Positions 1 through 6,407 are shown, numbered from the stretch's first letter. The stretch: DNA of 17,321 bases from an uncultured Pirellulaceae bacterium (GCA_934255105.1 CAKQNH010000018.1:1-17321); one strand, 5' to 3'. Numbers and translations: made by a program. The notes: generated by a model from the sequence alone, not told the origin.

Positions 1-596
1 CAGCGGCCTGACGACTCTGGCCTGCGGTCTACCGACTCGGCCACACATAACGTATTGCTCAAACCATCAGTAAAGGAACTCAATGCAATCGGCGATGGCT
101 GCGACTTACTGGTAACGATCATGGCACCGCAGCCAAGTACATCGTTTGGCCCTGTCCCTAAGGGCAGGTTTACTAGAGTGGTTCCCATGATTCCGCCATA
201 GTCTTGCTTGCCGGGAAAATCCTGTAGCGCGCTGGGACAGCGGTAGACACTTAGTTCGGACAAAGCGACTTGTGCATTTTTACCAGCGGCGTCCCAAGGA
301 ATCTTCAAATCGATCTGGTTGAATACTGTGGACTGTTCCAAGTAAGGCAAAATCAGCGTCGACCAAGCGTGCAGGGTGCCCGTTAGTTTCTGATTGCCCA
401 AGGGCATGGTGCGGTGGGTGTTTTCGAAATTGTGGATGGCTAAGCCAATGTTTTTGAGGTTGTTCAGGCACTGGATGCGCCGCGCCGTCTCTCGGGCTGC
501 CTGCACGGCGGGCAACAATAGGCCTACTAACGTTCCCACAATGCTAATCACCACCAACAGCTCGACGATGGTAAAGCCACGCTTGCCGCTGACCAT
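1..596 (-). CDS. DUF1559 protein with prepilin-type leader (3' end beyond window)
   Basis: The reading frame runs off the left edge, so the C-terminus is missing; about 198 residues are visible. The protein opens with [20 protein letters not shown], a class III (type IV pilin/pseudopilin) leader: a basic stretch ending in Gly7, then Phe-Thr and Glu at position +5 of the mature protein, and a hydrophobic helix. It continues with [21 protein letters not shown], the usual start of the DUF1559 (SBP_bac_10-like) family, which is greatly expanded in planctomycetes. By family, it is processed by a prepilin peptidase and displayed on or through the inner membrane; its precise role is unknown. An in-frame ATG 13 codons upstream (position 635) would give a 20-residue leader. 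I prefer 596 because it gives the compact leader typical of the family; neither start has a clear Shine-Dalgarno. The gene stands alone here, with a long gap to the divergent regulator at 1161. Confidence 0.9.
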   Translation of the reverse strand, partial: MVSGKRGFTIVELLVVISIVGTLVGLLLPAVQAARETARRIQCLNNLKNIGLAIHNFENTHRTMPLGNQKLTGTLHAWSTLILPYLEQSTVFNQIDLKIPWDAAGKNAQVALSELSVYRCPSALQDFPGKQDYGGIMGTTLVNLPLGTGPNDVLGCGAMIVTSKSQPSPIALSSFTDGLSNTLCVAESVDRRPESSGR

Positions 597-792
597 CGGT
601 CTTGCAGCACTAAATCTTCCAAGGTGTTTGCACATTGCGGAGGGTTGCTGAACGGGATGGCAAGTTGTTCGGTGGGCGATGCTGCCGGAGGGAGGGCCAA
701 GTACAGGAGTTTGTCGGGTCGTCACGAAGGCTCTCGCTTTGTAAAAGTGTGAGTCGAACGGACTAATGTACGGTAACTACTTTAAGTCAGGC

Positions 793-869
793 AAGCTTCC
801 AGCGCGTCATCTGTGGGATAGGCTTTCAGCTTGTCATTTTCTTAACTGACAAACGGGAAGCTCACCCCA
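793..869. repeat. Degenerate copies of the dispersed AAGCTT-type repeat, opposed orientation
   Basis: A partial copy (AAGCTTCCAGCG, from 793) and a fuller copy (813-836, GTGGGATA followed by CTTTCAGCTTGTCA) run forward. A third copy at 847-869 is inverted; its reverse complement reads TGGGGTGAGCTTCCCGTTTG and then TCA. The match to the consensus GATAAGCTTCCAGCTTGTC of the array at 3761-4090 is imperfect but extends over more than 20 bases. The forward-then-inverted layout is the same as in that array. Confidence 0.6.
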
Positions 870-920
870 TACTGCACTCGACAAGCGCGAAGCCAACGCC
901 CGCGAGTGTACTGCACAAAG

Positions 921-946
921 TTAATTAGTGTTGTTAATTAGTGTTG
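921..946. repeat. 13-bp direct tandem duplication
   Basis: TTAATTAGTGTTG occurs twice back to back without mismatch. It is AT-rich and sits in the divergent control region upstream of the HTH gene at 1161. It could be a paired protein-binding site or a replication-slippage product; nothing in the sequence decides between these. Confidence 0.7.
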
Positions 947-970
947 ATCTCTCTGCCGCAACGCGATCTC

Positions 971-992
971 CGGGGGGGCAATTGCCCCCCCG
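971..992. promoter_or_regulatory. 22-bp perfect palindrome, possible operator or hairpin
   Basis: CGGGGGGG-CAATTG-CCCCCCCG reads identically on both strands. A second, smaller hairpin follows at 1004-1017 (TAGCC-GTGT-GGCTA). It lies between divergent genes, so a terminator role is unlikely, and there is no T-tract. A binding site for the HTH regulator encoded 170 bases downstream is one possibility, but this is inference only. Confidence 0.5.
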
Positions 993-1160
993 ATAAAGAC
1001 TCCTAGCCGTGTGGCTAAGCGTTGGTGGTTTAGTTAAGGTAGATGCGATCAACAGAATAGGCAACCATTATGGCTAGGCACCTTGCGGTACTTTAACCGG
1101 CACGCCGAGGAACTCTAGAGCGTGGTGGAGAGGCCAGTTCATTAGTCGATAGGCGTTGCG

Positions 1161-1886
1161 ATGGGTATTCAGAACTACGACTTTGGATATTTGGATAAGC
1201 GAGAACGAGTAATGGATAGTCCAGGTGCAAATGAGCGAGTCAAAGGGCTGCGGGTATGCGGCGAGAATATACGGGGGTTGCGAGTTATGCGAGGCCTGAC
1301 GCAGACTGAACTGGCTAAGCAAGCAGGCTATTCAGAACGGCTGGTGCGCAAGGCGGAAGCGAGTGGCGCGCTGAGCTTAAGCACGATCGAAGACTTGGCT
1401 GAGGCATTGAGCTGCAATGAGCGCAGGGTCGTCCCCAGCGACCTGTGCAGTTTTCCTGAAGGGATCGCGCGCAAGTTCGTGGACTGCTACGACGAGCACC
1501 AGCAGCTTATGCTCGATTACTGTGCTCACCTGCTGGCCAAGAATTTTGTCTTCCACTGTGCCGGAGGGGCCGGTTCATCGGTGGCTGGCGAGTGGCGCGG
1601 CGCGGACGGGTTCCAAGCTTGGCTGGATAAATTGTTTTCAATCGCACGACGCCCGCAGCGCAATTGTTTGCAAGCCACTTACATGACCGCCCAAGACCGC
1701 GTTACCGCTCGCTACGACGACACATTTGTGGCCGCCGACCAGAGCCAGCATGTGATGTGGGTCAACCTGCATTTCACCATCCGCCATGGGCTCATCGAGC
1801 GCATCCAGAACGAATTCGATACCTCGCTAGCTCTCAAACTGGAAGCCGCCGCCACCGCGTCAGCCCAGCCAAACCATCCTCGCTGA
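1161..1886 (+). CDS. XRE-type HTH regulator fused to an NTF2/SnoaL-like domain
   Basis: The 241-residue protein has two parts. Residues about 31-90 form a Cro/C1-type helix-turn-helix: ENIRGLRVMRGLTQTELAKQ leads into the helix pair, GYSERLVRKAE is the recognition segment, and the LSLSTIEDLAEAL packing helix follows. Residues about 100-225 look like an NTF2/SnoaL-like ligand-binding fold: an N-terminal helix (ARKFVDCYDEHQQLMLDY), the WRGADGFQAWLDKLF segment, and closing beta strands (ARYDDTFVAADQ, MWVNLHFTIRHGLIERIQNEF). The combination suggests a one-component regulator in which the C-terminal cone fold senses a small molecule; the ligand cannot be read from the sequence. Start: ATG 1161 gives the full frame. 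ATG 1212 would remove 17 residues that precede the HTH and is a reasonable alternative. The gene is monocistronic: upstream lies a long divergent gap with a palindrome, downstream a large inverted repeat. Its target may be itself or a neighbour, which is inference. Confidence 0.85.
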   Translation: MGIQNYDFGYLDKRERVMDSPGANERVKGLRVCGENIRGLRVMRGLTQTELAKQAGYSERLVRKAEASGALSLSTIEDLAEALSCNERRVVPSDLCSFPEGIARKFVDCYDEHQQLMLDYCAHLLAKNFVFHCAGGAGSSVAGEWRGADGFQAWLDKLFSIARRPQRNCLQATYMTAQDRVTARYDDTFVAADQSQHVMWVNLHFTIRHGLIERIQNEFDTSLALKLEAAATASAQPNHPR

Positions 1887-1911
1887 GCCACGTGAACTCG
1901 TAGGCTGCGAG

Positions 1912-1917
1912 TATAAT
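1912..1917 (+). promoter_or_regulatory. Candidate -10 box upstream of the DUF1501 gene
   Basis: A perfect TATAAT lies directly before the inverted repeat at 1918. I see no good -35 box at 16-18 bases upstream (the sequence there reads CACGTG). If used, the transcript would start inside the left arm of the inverted repeat, giving the DUF1501 message a 5' hairpin. Confidence 0.3.
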
Positions 1918-1984
1918 AATGTGGCTCGACGCTCCGCGTCGTTAGAGCCTGGAAGAATACCGACGCGGAGCGTCGAGCCACATT
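1918..1984. repeat. 24-bp perfect inverted repeat with nested hairpins
   Basis: The left arm at 1918-1941 and the right arm at 1961-1984 are exact reverse complements over 24 bases, separated by 19 bases. Each arm also contains a smaller palindrome, CGACGC-TCC-GCGTCG or its complement, so the element can fold as one long stem or two short ones. It lies between the HTH gene stop (1886) and the DUF1501 start (2020). It could terminate the upstream transcript, structure the leader of the next, or be a REP/MITE-like dispersed element. There is no transposase nearby and no T-tract. Confidence 0.85.
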
Positions 1985-2019
1985 GAGCTTTCATATATCC
2001 GCCTTGGAGCGCTTCACTC

Positions 2020-3423
2020 ATGTCCGCTACTTCACACCGCGCCTCACGTCGTGAATTCCTGCAGACCAGCGGTGTCGGTTTCGGCGGCGTGGCGCTCGAC
2101 TGGCTGCTTCATACACAGCATTCACAAGCTGCAGGGACGGGCAGCGGCACGCACCACGCGCCGCGCGCCCAGAGCGTCATCTGGTTGTTCATGGAGGGTG
2201 GCCCGAGCCACCTGGATTTGGTCGACCCTAAACCACTGCTGCAAAAGTTGGCCGGCCAGCCGCTCCCCTCCAGCTTCAAAGAACCAATTCTGGCTATGGG
2301 AGAAATGGGGGCCACGCTGCTGCCCACCCAACGCAAATGGAAACAGCACGGCCAGAGCGGACTGTGGGCCTCGGATTGGATTCCACACATCGCTGAATGT
2401 ATCGATGATATTGCCGTGCTGCGATCCTGCTGGACCAATGGCATCAATCACGCTGGGGGCGTGTGCCAGATGAACACCTGCATCAATGTGGCTGGGCGCC
2501 CTTCACTGGGATCGTGGGTCAACTACGGACTGGGCTCAGCCAATGAAGATCTCCCCAGCTACGTGGTCATGTGCGACAATGCCGGACGACCAGTCAACGG
2601 GCCACGCAATTGGGGAAGCGGCTTCATGCCGGCCACGCACCAAGGTGTCCGCATCCACGGCAACTTGCCCGAGCCCATCGCCAATCTCCACCCTCCGGCA
2701 GGACACTCAGTAGCCCGCCAGCGCGACAAACTGGAACTGCTGCAACAGTTCAACCGCTCGTACGCCGACGCGCGGCCTCAGCAGAGTGAACTGGAGGCTC
2801 GAATCAAGAGTTACGAATTGGCCTTTCGCATGCAAGCCCAAGCTCCGGAAGCGATCGATCTATCGCAGGAGACTGAGGCGACGCACGCGATGTACGGCCT
2901 GGATCGCAAAGAGACCCAGGACTTCGGCCGCAACTGCCTGTTGGCGCGGCGATTGGTCGAACGCGGCGTGCGGTTCATACAGCTCTACAGCGGCACGGGG
3001 AGCAAGTGGGATGCGCACTCGGGGATCGAAGCCAACCATACGCGGATGTGCCTGTCGATGGATCAGCCGGTGGCAGCATTGCTGAAAGATCTCAAGCGTC
3101 GCGGCCTGCTCGATCAGACGCTAGTGGTCTGGGGGGGTGAGTTCGGCAGGACGCCGATGAGTGAAAAGGGAGATGGGCGCGACCACAATCCCACAGGATT
3201 TTCGATATGGATGGCCGGCGGGGGCGTGCGCGGAGGACAGACGATCGGTGCCACGGATGACCTGGGCCTCTACGCGGTCGAGAACAAGCTGCACGTCCAC
3301 GACATTCACGCTTCCATCTTGTGGCTGATGGGCTTGGACAACATGCGGCTGACCTACGACCATAGGGGCCGCCCGGAGCGTCCCACCATCAATGAGGGGA
3401 GATTTTGCAAGCAACTTGCTTGA
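2020..3423 (+). CDS. Tat-exported DUF1501 protein
   Basis: The 467-residue protein begins with a twin-arginine signal (SRREFLQTSGVGFGGVAL, Arg10-Arg11), so it should be exported folded. The body carries the hallmarks of DUF1501, an alkaline-phosphatase/sulfatase-fold family abundant in planctomycetes: VIWLFMEGGPSHLDLVDPKP near residues 53-72, the GSKWDAHSG segment, VVWGGEFGRTPMSEKGDGRD, then HNPTGFSIWMAGGGVRGG and a C-terminal VHDIHASILWLMGLD. Length is normal for the family. The enzymatic activity of DUF1501 proteins is not established. In planctomycetes this family is usually encoded right after a large cytochrome-type DUF1549/DUF1553 protein; here no such partner is adjacent, the upstream neighbour being an HTH regulator. 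The start ATG 2020 fits the Tat motif position. A small membrane-protein gene follows 81 bases downstream on the same strand. Confidence 0.93.
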   Translation: MSATSHRASRREFLQTSGVGFGGVALDWLLHTQHSQAAGTGSGTHHAPRAQSVIWLFMEGGPSHLDLVDPKPLLQKLAGQPLPSSFKEPILAMGEMGATLLPTQRKWKQHGQSGLWASDWIPHIAECIDDIAVLRSCWTNGINHAGGVCQMNTCINVAGRPSLGSWVNYGLGSANEDLPSYVVMCDNAGRPVNGPRNWGSGFMPATHQGVRIHGNLPEPIANLHPPAGHSVARQRDKLELLQQFNRSYADARPQQSELEARIKSYELAFRMQAQAPEAIDLSQETEATHAMYGLDRKETQDFGRNCLLARRLVERGVRFIQLYSGTGSKWDAHSGIEANHTRMCLSMDQPVAALLKDLKRRGLLDQTLVVWGGEFGRTPMSEKGDGRDHNPTGFSIWMAGGGVRGGQTIGATDDLGLYAVENKLHVHDIHASILWLMGLDNMRLTYDHRGRPERPTINEGRFCKQLA

Positions 3424-3504
3424 CTTTGCGGCCGCAGCACAACTAAGCTGGACTGAACCCCACAAATTCTAAGCTTTTCTCCTCAGTCAGCGAGATCGTT
3501 ACCT

Positions 3505-3753
3505 ATGGATATCTGGCCCTACTTCTGGATCGCCTGCATGTTAGGGCTAGTCATAGCGGTAGGCGTCGTGGCGCTGCGCGAGAAGAAAGCACGCGACGCA
3601 GCCATGCAAAAAATGAAGCCTCAAGGGATGCCTGAAATGGCTTCCAGTCCCACCATCTCTGCCGAAGATGGCTTTGGCCAAGACGATCCACTCGACGGAT
3701 TCGGCGATCCAGCCGAGATCGACGCGTTTGACGAGGATGCTTTTGCAAAATAG
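3505..3753 (+). CDS. Small single-pass membrane protein, unknown function
   Basis: The 82-residue product starts MDIWPYFWIACMLGLVIAVG, one hydrophobic helix (about residues 4-24) preceded by almost no charge. A basic juxtamembrane stretch (LREKKARDAAMQKMKP) follows, then an acidic tail of about 35 residues (repeated Asp/Glu, e.g. EDGFGQDDPLDGFGD). The positive-inside rule predicts a periplasmic N-terminus and a cytoplasmic acidic tail. I do not recognise a named family. It may be co-transcribed with the DUF1501 gene (81-base gap, no obvious terminator between), and it is followed directly by the tandem repeat array. The gene call rests on a clean frame, a plausible topology and its position; codon usage looks like that of its neighbours. 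Confidence 0.75.
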   Translation: MDIWPYFWIACMLGLVIAVGVVALREKKARDAAMQKMKPQGMPEMASSPTISAEDGFGQDDPLDGFGDPAEIDAFDEDAFAK

Positions 3754-3760
3754 GCTTAAT

Positions 3761-4010
3761 CGTGGGATAAGCTTCCAGCTTGTCAGCCATTGCGTGGGAT
3801 AAGCTTCCAGCTTGTCAGCCACTGCGTGGGATAAGCTTCCAGCTTGTCAGCCACTGCGTGGGTTAAGCTTCCAGCTTGTCAGTCACTGCGTGGGATAAGC
3901 TTCCAGCTTGTCAGTCACTGCGTGGGTTAAGCTTCCAGCTTGTCAGTCACTGCGTGGGTTAAGCTAGAAGCTTGTCAGTCACTGCGTGGGTTAAGCTTCC
4001 AGCTTGTCAG
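3761..4010 (+). repeat. Tandem array, 8 copies of a 32-bp unit (forward)
   Basis: Copies begin at 3761, 3793, 3825, 3857, 3889, 3921, 3953 and 3985, an exact 32-bp period; the last copy is truncated after 26 bases. The core is GATAAGCTTCCAGCTTGTC preceded by CGTGG, with a 6-7 base linker that is also conserved (CCACTG or TCACTG). Variation is limited: GATAAGC versus GTTAAGC, and a TTCC to TAGA change in copy 7. Each unit contains AAGCT-TCC-AGCTT, itself a small hairpin. The linkers are not variable, so this is not a CRISPR array. It begins 7 bases after the stop codon of the upstream gene. Confidence 0.95.
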
Positions 4011-4019
4011 TTTACAAAT

Positions 4020-4090
4020 GACAAGCTAGAAGCTTATCCCACAGACAAGCTAGAAGCTTATCCCACAGACAAGCTAGAAGCTTATCCCAC
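4020..4090 (-). repeat. Tandem array, 3 copies of the same repeat in inverted orientation
   Basis: Copies begin at 4020, 4044 and 4068, a 24-bp period (GACAAGCTAGAAGCTTATCC plus CACA). The reverse complement matches the forward unit at 3761-4010 with one change in the centre (TTCC to TTCT). The linker of the forward array is missing, giving the shorter period. Together the two arrays can form a long stem with a 9-base spacer at the turn (4011-4019). Confidence 0.95.
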
Positions 4091-4110
4091 GGATATTTTT
4101 GGCGCGACGG

Positions 4111-4139
4111 TTATCGAGATCTCTGCCAGCGTCTATACT
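4111..4139 (+). promoter_or_regulatory. Candidate promoter for carA
   Basis: TATACT at 4134-4139 matches the sigma-70 -10 consensus at five of six bases. TTATCG at 4111-4116 sits 17 bases upstream as a weak -35 (three of six). It lies just beyond the inverted repeat array and would give a leader of about 45 bases before the carA start. Confidence 0.4.
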
Positions 4140-4190
4140 GGCTGAAATTTTTGATCGGTAGCCTCGAAGTCCGCTAGCGGAGTGTTGCGC

Positions 4191-5399
4191 GTGAGTCGTT
4201 CTGGAAAACCAGCCTTGTTGGTGCTCGAAGACGGGACCAGTTTCCTTGGGATCTCCATCGGTGCCGATGGCGAGACCTTTGGCGAAGTCGTCTTCAATAC
4301 GTCGATGACCGGATACCAAGAGATCCTGACCGATCCTAGCTATTGCAGCCAGATCGTCACCATGACCTACCCCGAGATCGGCAGTTACGGGATCAACCAG
4401 GAGGACTCGGAAAGCGACAAGCCTCGTTTGGCTGGCTTCATCGTGCGGGCCGAGAGTCGTTTGGCCAGCAATTATCGATCGAAGCAGGAATTGGGCGACT
4501 ACTTGCGAGAGCACAAGATCGTCACGATCGCGGGCATCGATACGCGCGCACTGGTGCGTCGCATTCGAGATAAAGGGGCGCTGAAAGGGGGCATTTCGAC
4601 CGTGGATCTCGACCCCACATCGATGTTGGCCAAAGTCAAAGCCAGCCCAGGCTTGGACGGACGCGACTTGGTCCGCGAGGTCAGCCCCACGCGGGCGCGA
4701 CAGTGGAGCGAACCGCTGCACCAGCTCGAACAACCTCCGCCCAGCGGGCCTAGCGCCCAAGAGGCAGACACCTTGGCGGCGTCCGCGACTACCGCGCCAG
4801 GCACACCCGGCACCTCGGCAGGCGACAAACGCCCGCATGTGGTCTGCTTGGATTATGGTATGAAGTTGAACATCGCGCGGCATCTATTTGAACGCGGCAA
4901 TCGCGTCACAATTCTGCCCGGTACGTCCACCGCGAAAGAGGTGCTGGACCAAAAGCCCGATGGTATCTTTTTATCCAATGGACCCGGCGACCCTCAGGCG
5001 CTGGGCTATGCCATCGATACGATCCGAGAACTGCTCGGACAGCGGCCCATGTTCGGCATCTGTCTGGGGCACCAACTGCTCTGCTTAGCCACTGGGGGCG
5101 AGACTTTCAAACTAAAGTTTGGGCACCGCGGCAGCAATCAACCCGTGTTGAATTTAGAGAGCGGCCGAGTCGAGATCACCTCGCAGAACCATGGCTTCGC
5201 TGTCGAAGGCTCTTCCCTGCCCGACGAACTGACGGTCACTCATCGCAATTTGAACGACGACACGGTGGCCGGGGTGCGGCACAGTGATCAACTGACTTTT
5301 GGCGTGCAGTTTCACCCTGAAGCCTCCGCTGGCCCGCACGATAGCGGCTACTTGTTCGACCAGTTCCAGGACTTGATCGAGAAACATCTTGCAAAGTAG
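4191..5399 (+). CDS. carA: Carbamoyl-phosphate synthase small (glutaminase) subunit
   Basis: CarA hydrolyses glutamine and passes ammonia to CarB for carbamoyl phosphate synthesis, feeding arginine and pyrimidine pathways in the cytoplasm. The N-terminal domain shows LEDGTSFLG, EVVFNTSMTGYQEILTDPSY and AGIDTRALVRRIR. The class I glutamine amidotransferase domain shows SNGPGDP, the nucleophile elbow FGICLGHQLL (Cys291) and the FHPEASAGP motif carrying His375 and Glu377. Start choice: GTG 4191 has CGGAG at 4178-4182 with an 8-base spacer. A GTG at 4182 in the same frame would overlap that Shine-Dalgarno and adds only three residues. Oddity: residues about 174-213, between the two domains, form a Pro/Ser/Ala/Thr-rich linker (PPPSGPSAQEADTL through TTAPGTPGTSAG) that most CarA proteins lack. 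carB is not adjacent. The gene is flanked by repeat arrays on both sides and appears monocistronic. Confidence 0.97.
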   Translation: MSRSGKPALLVLEDGTSFLGISIGADGETFGEVVFNTSMTGYQEILTDPSYCSQIVTMTYPEIGSYGINQEDSESDKPRLAGFIVRAESRLASNYRSKQELGDYLREHKIVTIAGIDTRALVRRIRDKGALKGGISTVDLDPTSMLAKVKASPGLDGRDLVREVSPTRARQWSEPLHQLEQPPPSGPSAQEADTLAASATTAPGTPGTSAGDKRPHVVCLDYGMKLNIARHLFERGNRVTILPGTSTAKEVLDQKPDGIFLSNGPGDPQALGYAIDTIRELLGQRPMFGICLGHQLLCLATGGETFKLKFGHRGSNQPVLNLESGRVEITSQNHGFAVEGSSLPDELTVTHRNLNDDTVAGVRHSDQLTFGVQFHPEASAGPHDSGYLFDQFQDLIEKHLAK

Positions 5400-5457
5400 T
5401 CCGCTGCCCTAAGCTGAAACATGGGAACGTGGGATTGCGGAAGTCCAGCCTCTGGGC

Positions 5458-5722
5458 GAGGCGGCTGAAGCCTGGACTCCAACAGGGGCGAGGCGGCTAA
5501 AGCCTGGACTCCAACAGGGGCGAGGCGGCTGAAGCCTGGACTCCAACAGGGGCGGGGCGGCTGAAGCCTGGACTCCAACAGGCGCGAGGCGGGGCGGCTG
5601 AAGCCTGGACTCCAACAGGCGCGGGGCGGCTAAAGCCTGGACTCCAACAGGGGCGGGGCGGGGCGGCTAAAGCCTGGACTCCAACAGGCGCTTGAGGCGG
5701 CTAAAGCCTGGACTCCAACGGG
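5458..5722. repeat. Tandem array, 8 copies of a ~32-bp GC-rich unit
   Basis: The unit core is GGCGGCTGAAGCCTGGACTC followed by CAACAGG, with A or G at one position. Core starts are spaced by 32, 32, 32, 37, 32, 37 and 34 bases; the longer spacings come from extra GCGGG stretches in the linker. Each unit contains a GGCT-(G/A)A-AGCC hairpin. At the left edge (5440-5450) a GGAAGTCCAG resembles an inverted fragment of the CTGGACTCC core. The family is unrelated in sequence to the AAGCTT array at 3761-4090 but shares its period. Confidence 0.93.
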
Positions 5723-5744
5723 CGCGCGGGGCGTCGCCCGCGCG
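5723..5744. terminator. GC-rich hairpin between convergent genes
   Basis: CGCGCGGG (5723-5730) and CCCGCGCG (5737-5744) form a perfect 8-bp stem with a 6-base loop. It ends the repeat array and lies 37 bases beyond the stop codon of the minus-strand gene. There is no T-tract on either side (plus strand continues GTTTAACG), so intrinsic termination is only a possibility. Confidence 0.35.
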
Positions 5745-5781
5745 GTTTAACGAAGCACGCTCTTAGCTTGCCCGGCTGGGG

Positions 5782-6306
5782 CTATTTCGCAGCGGCCAGC
5801 TCAATGTGGCCAAACAGATGCCCGCCAGCGGAATCGTGCTGCCAAGTACCCGCGTACTTGTCTTTGTGGAGCAGGACGCGAGCACTGAAGGTCCCTAGAC
5901 CGGGAATGGTGAGGTCATCCAGCGTGATAACTGGCGTAGTCCCCGCCCACTTGACTTCTACGGCTATGGGGACGACCAGGTCGTGGTCGCCATATTTGAT
6001 GCGCGTCGTCAGCGCCCACAGGTCGTCGGCGTCGGCCAACTTCTCCACTTTGCTGATCTCGTAGAACTCCTCAGGCAATTTATCTAGCGACCGACCGTCG
6101 ACAGTGAATTGCCCGCGCAGTTTCGCGCCGGTCAACAGCTTTTGGAATTTAGCATGTAGGTCGGCCGTGGCAGTTTGTTGAGTCGCCGTATCTTGAGTCG
6201 CCTGCTGGACAGGCTTGTCCTGCGCGTCAGCCGTATGGCCGATCAGGCATGCGACTACTGCAGCGCCCATGCAGGCGCGAGCAAAATTGAGAATATGGTT
6301 TCGCAT
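5782..6306 (-). CDS. Secreted protein of unknown function
   Basis: The 174-residue product has a Sec signal peptide (MRNHILNFARACMGAAVVAC, hydrophobic to about residue 24, likely cleaved after the ADA near residue 28). A Gln/Thr/Ala-rich spacer (QQATQDTATQQTATADL) comes next. The mature domain of about 125 residues alternates hydrophobic and polar residues in beta-strand fashion: LRGQFTVDG, DLWALTTRIKYGDHDLVVPI, VEVKWAGTTPVITLDDL, GTFSARVLLHKDKYAGTW, GGHLFGHIEL. This resembles a small beta-barrel or beta-sandwich as found in conserved planctomycete hypothetical proteins, but I do not recognise a named family and assign no function. No cysteines or obvious catalytic motif occur in the mature part. 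It lies 138 bases downstream of trmB on the same strand, with an inverted repeat between them, so co-transcription is uncertain. Confidence 0.85.
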   Translation of the reverse strand: MRNHILNFARACMGAAVVACLIGHTADAQDKPVQQATQDTATQQTATADLHAKFQKLLTGAKLRGQFTVDGRSLDKLPEEFYEISKVEKLADADDLWALTTRIKYGDHDLVVPIAVEVKWAGTTPVITLDDLTIPGLGTFSARVLLHKDKYAGTWQHDSAGGHLFGHIELAAAK

Positions 6307-6340
6307 GATTCAACTTCCTTCGTCAAAAGAAACGTGAGCA

Positions 6341-6407
6341 TAGGTTCTCTACGTCGTCGCGCTCGACGACCTAGCGTTGAACCATAGTTTACACCTTCGA
6401 GAACCTA
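6341..6407. repeat. Nested inverted repeats between trmB and the secreted-protein gene
   Basis: TAGGTTCTC (6341-6349) pairs with GAGAACCTA (6399-6407). Inside, GTCGTCG-CGCT-CGACGAC forms a second stem with 7-bp arms. The structure sits between two minus-strand genes and could attenuate read-through from trmB or act in the leader of the secreted-protein gene. Confidence 0.5.

Larger units (their letters stand above)
597..1160. other. Gene-free divergent intergenic region
   Basis: About 560 bases lie between the divergent DUF1559 and HTH genes, and no convincing gene is present; the short open frames here are antisense shadows or lack any coding signal. The region holds three kinds of structure, listed separately: a degenerate AAGCTT-type repeat pair (793-869), a 13-bp tandem duplication (921-946), and a 22-bp palindrome (971-992) followed by a small hairpin. 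I could not assign confident promoters for either flanking gene. Confidence 0.6.
3754..4190. other. Intergenic region filled by opposed repeat arrays
   Basis: About 435 bases separate the small membrane-protein gene from carA. Nearly all of positions 3761-4090 is tandem repeat (separate entries). The remaining ~100 bases before carA hold a candidate promoter and a short leader. Open frames crossing the array are repeat translations or antisense shadows and are not credible genes. Confidence 0.8.
5400..5781. other. Intergenic region between convergent genes, mostly tandem repeat
   Basis: This 382-base gap separates carA from the convergent gene at 5782-6306. It contains the tandem array at 5458-5722 and a GC-rich hairpin at 5723-5744. 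Open frames on the minus strand here translate the repeat (recurring Met-Glu-Ser-Arg-Leu-Gln-Pro-Pro) and are not genes. Confidence 0.8.

Noticed and set aside
3761..4010. Possible CRISPR array
   Set aside because: The 6-base linkers between cores are conserved rather than unique spacers, and no cas gene is present.
4074..4883. 269-codon open frame on the minus strand
   Set aside because: It lies antisense to carA and begins in the inverted repeat array; carA on the other strand is unambiguous and the antisense product has no motif.
5348..5615. Minus-strand frames with a repeating Met-Glu-Ser-Arg-Leu-Gln peptide
   Set aside because: The peptides are translations of the tandem array at 5458-5722, interrupted by its period changes, with no ribosome site.
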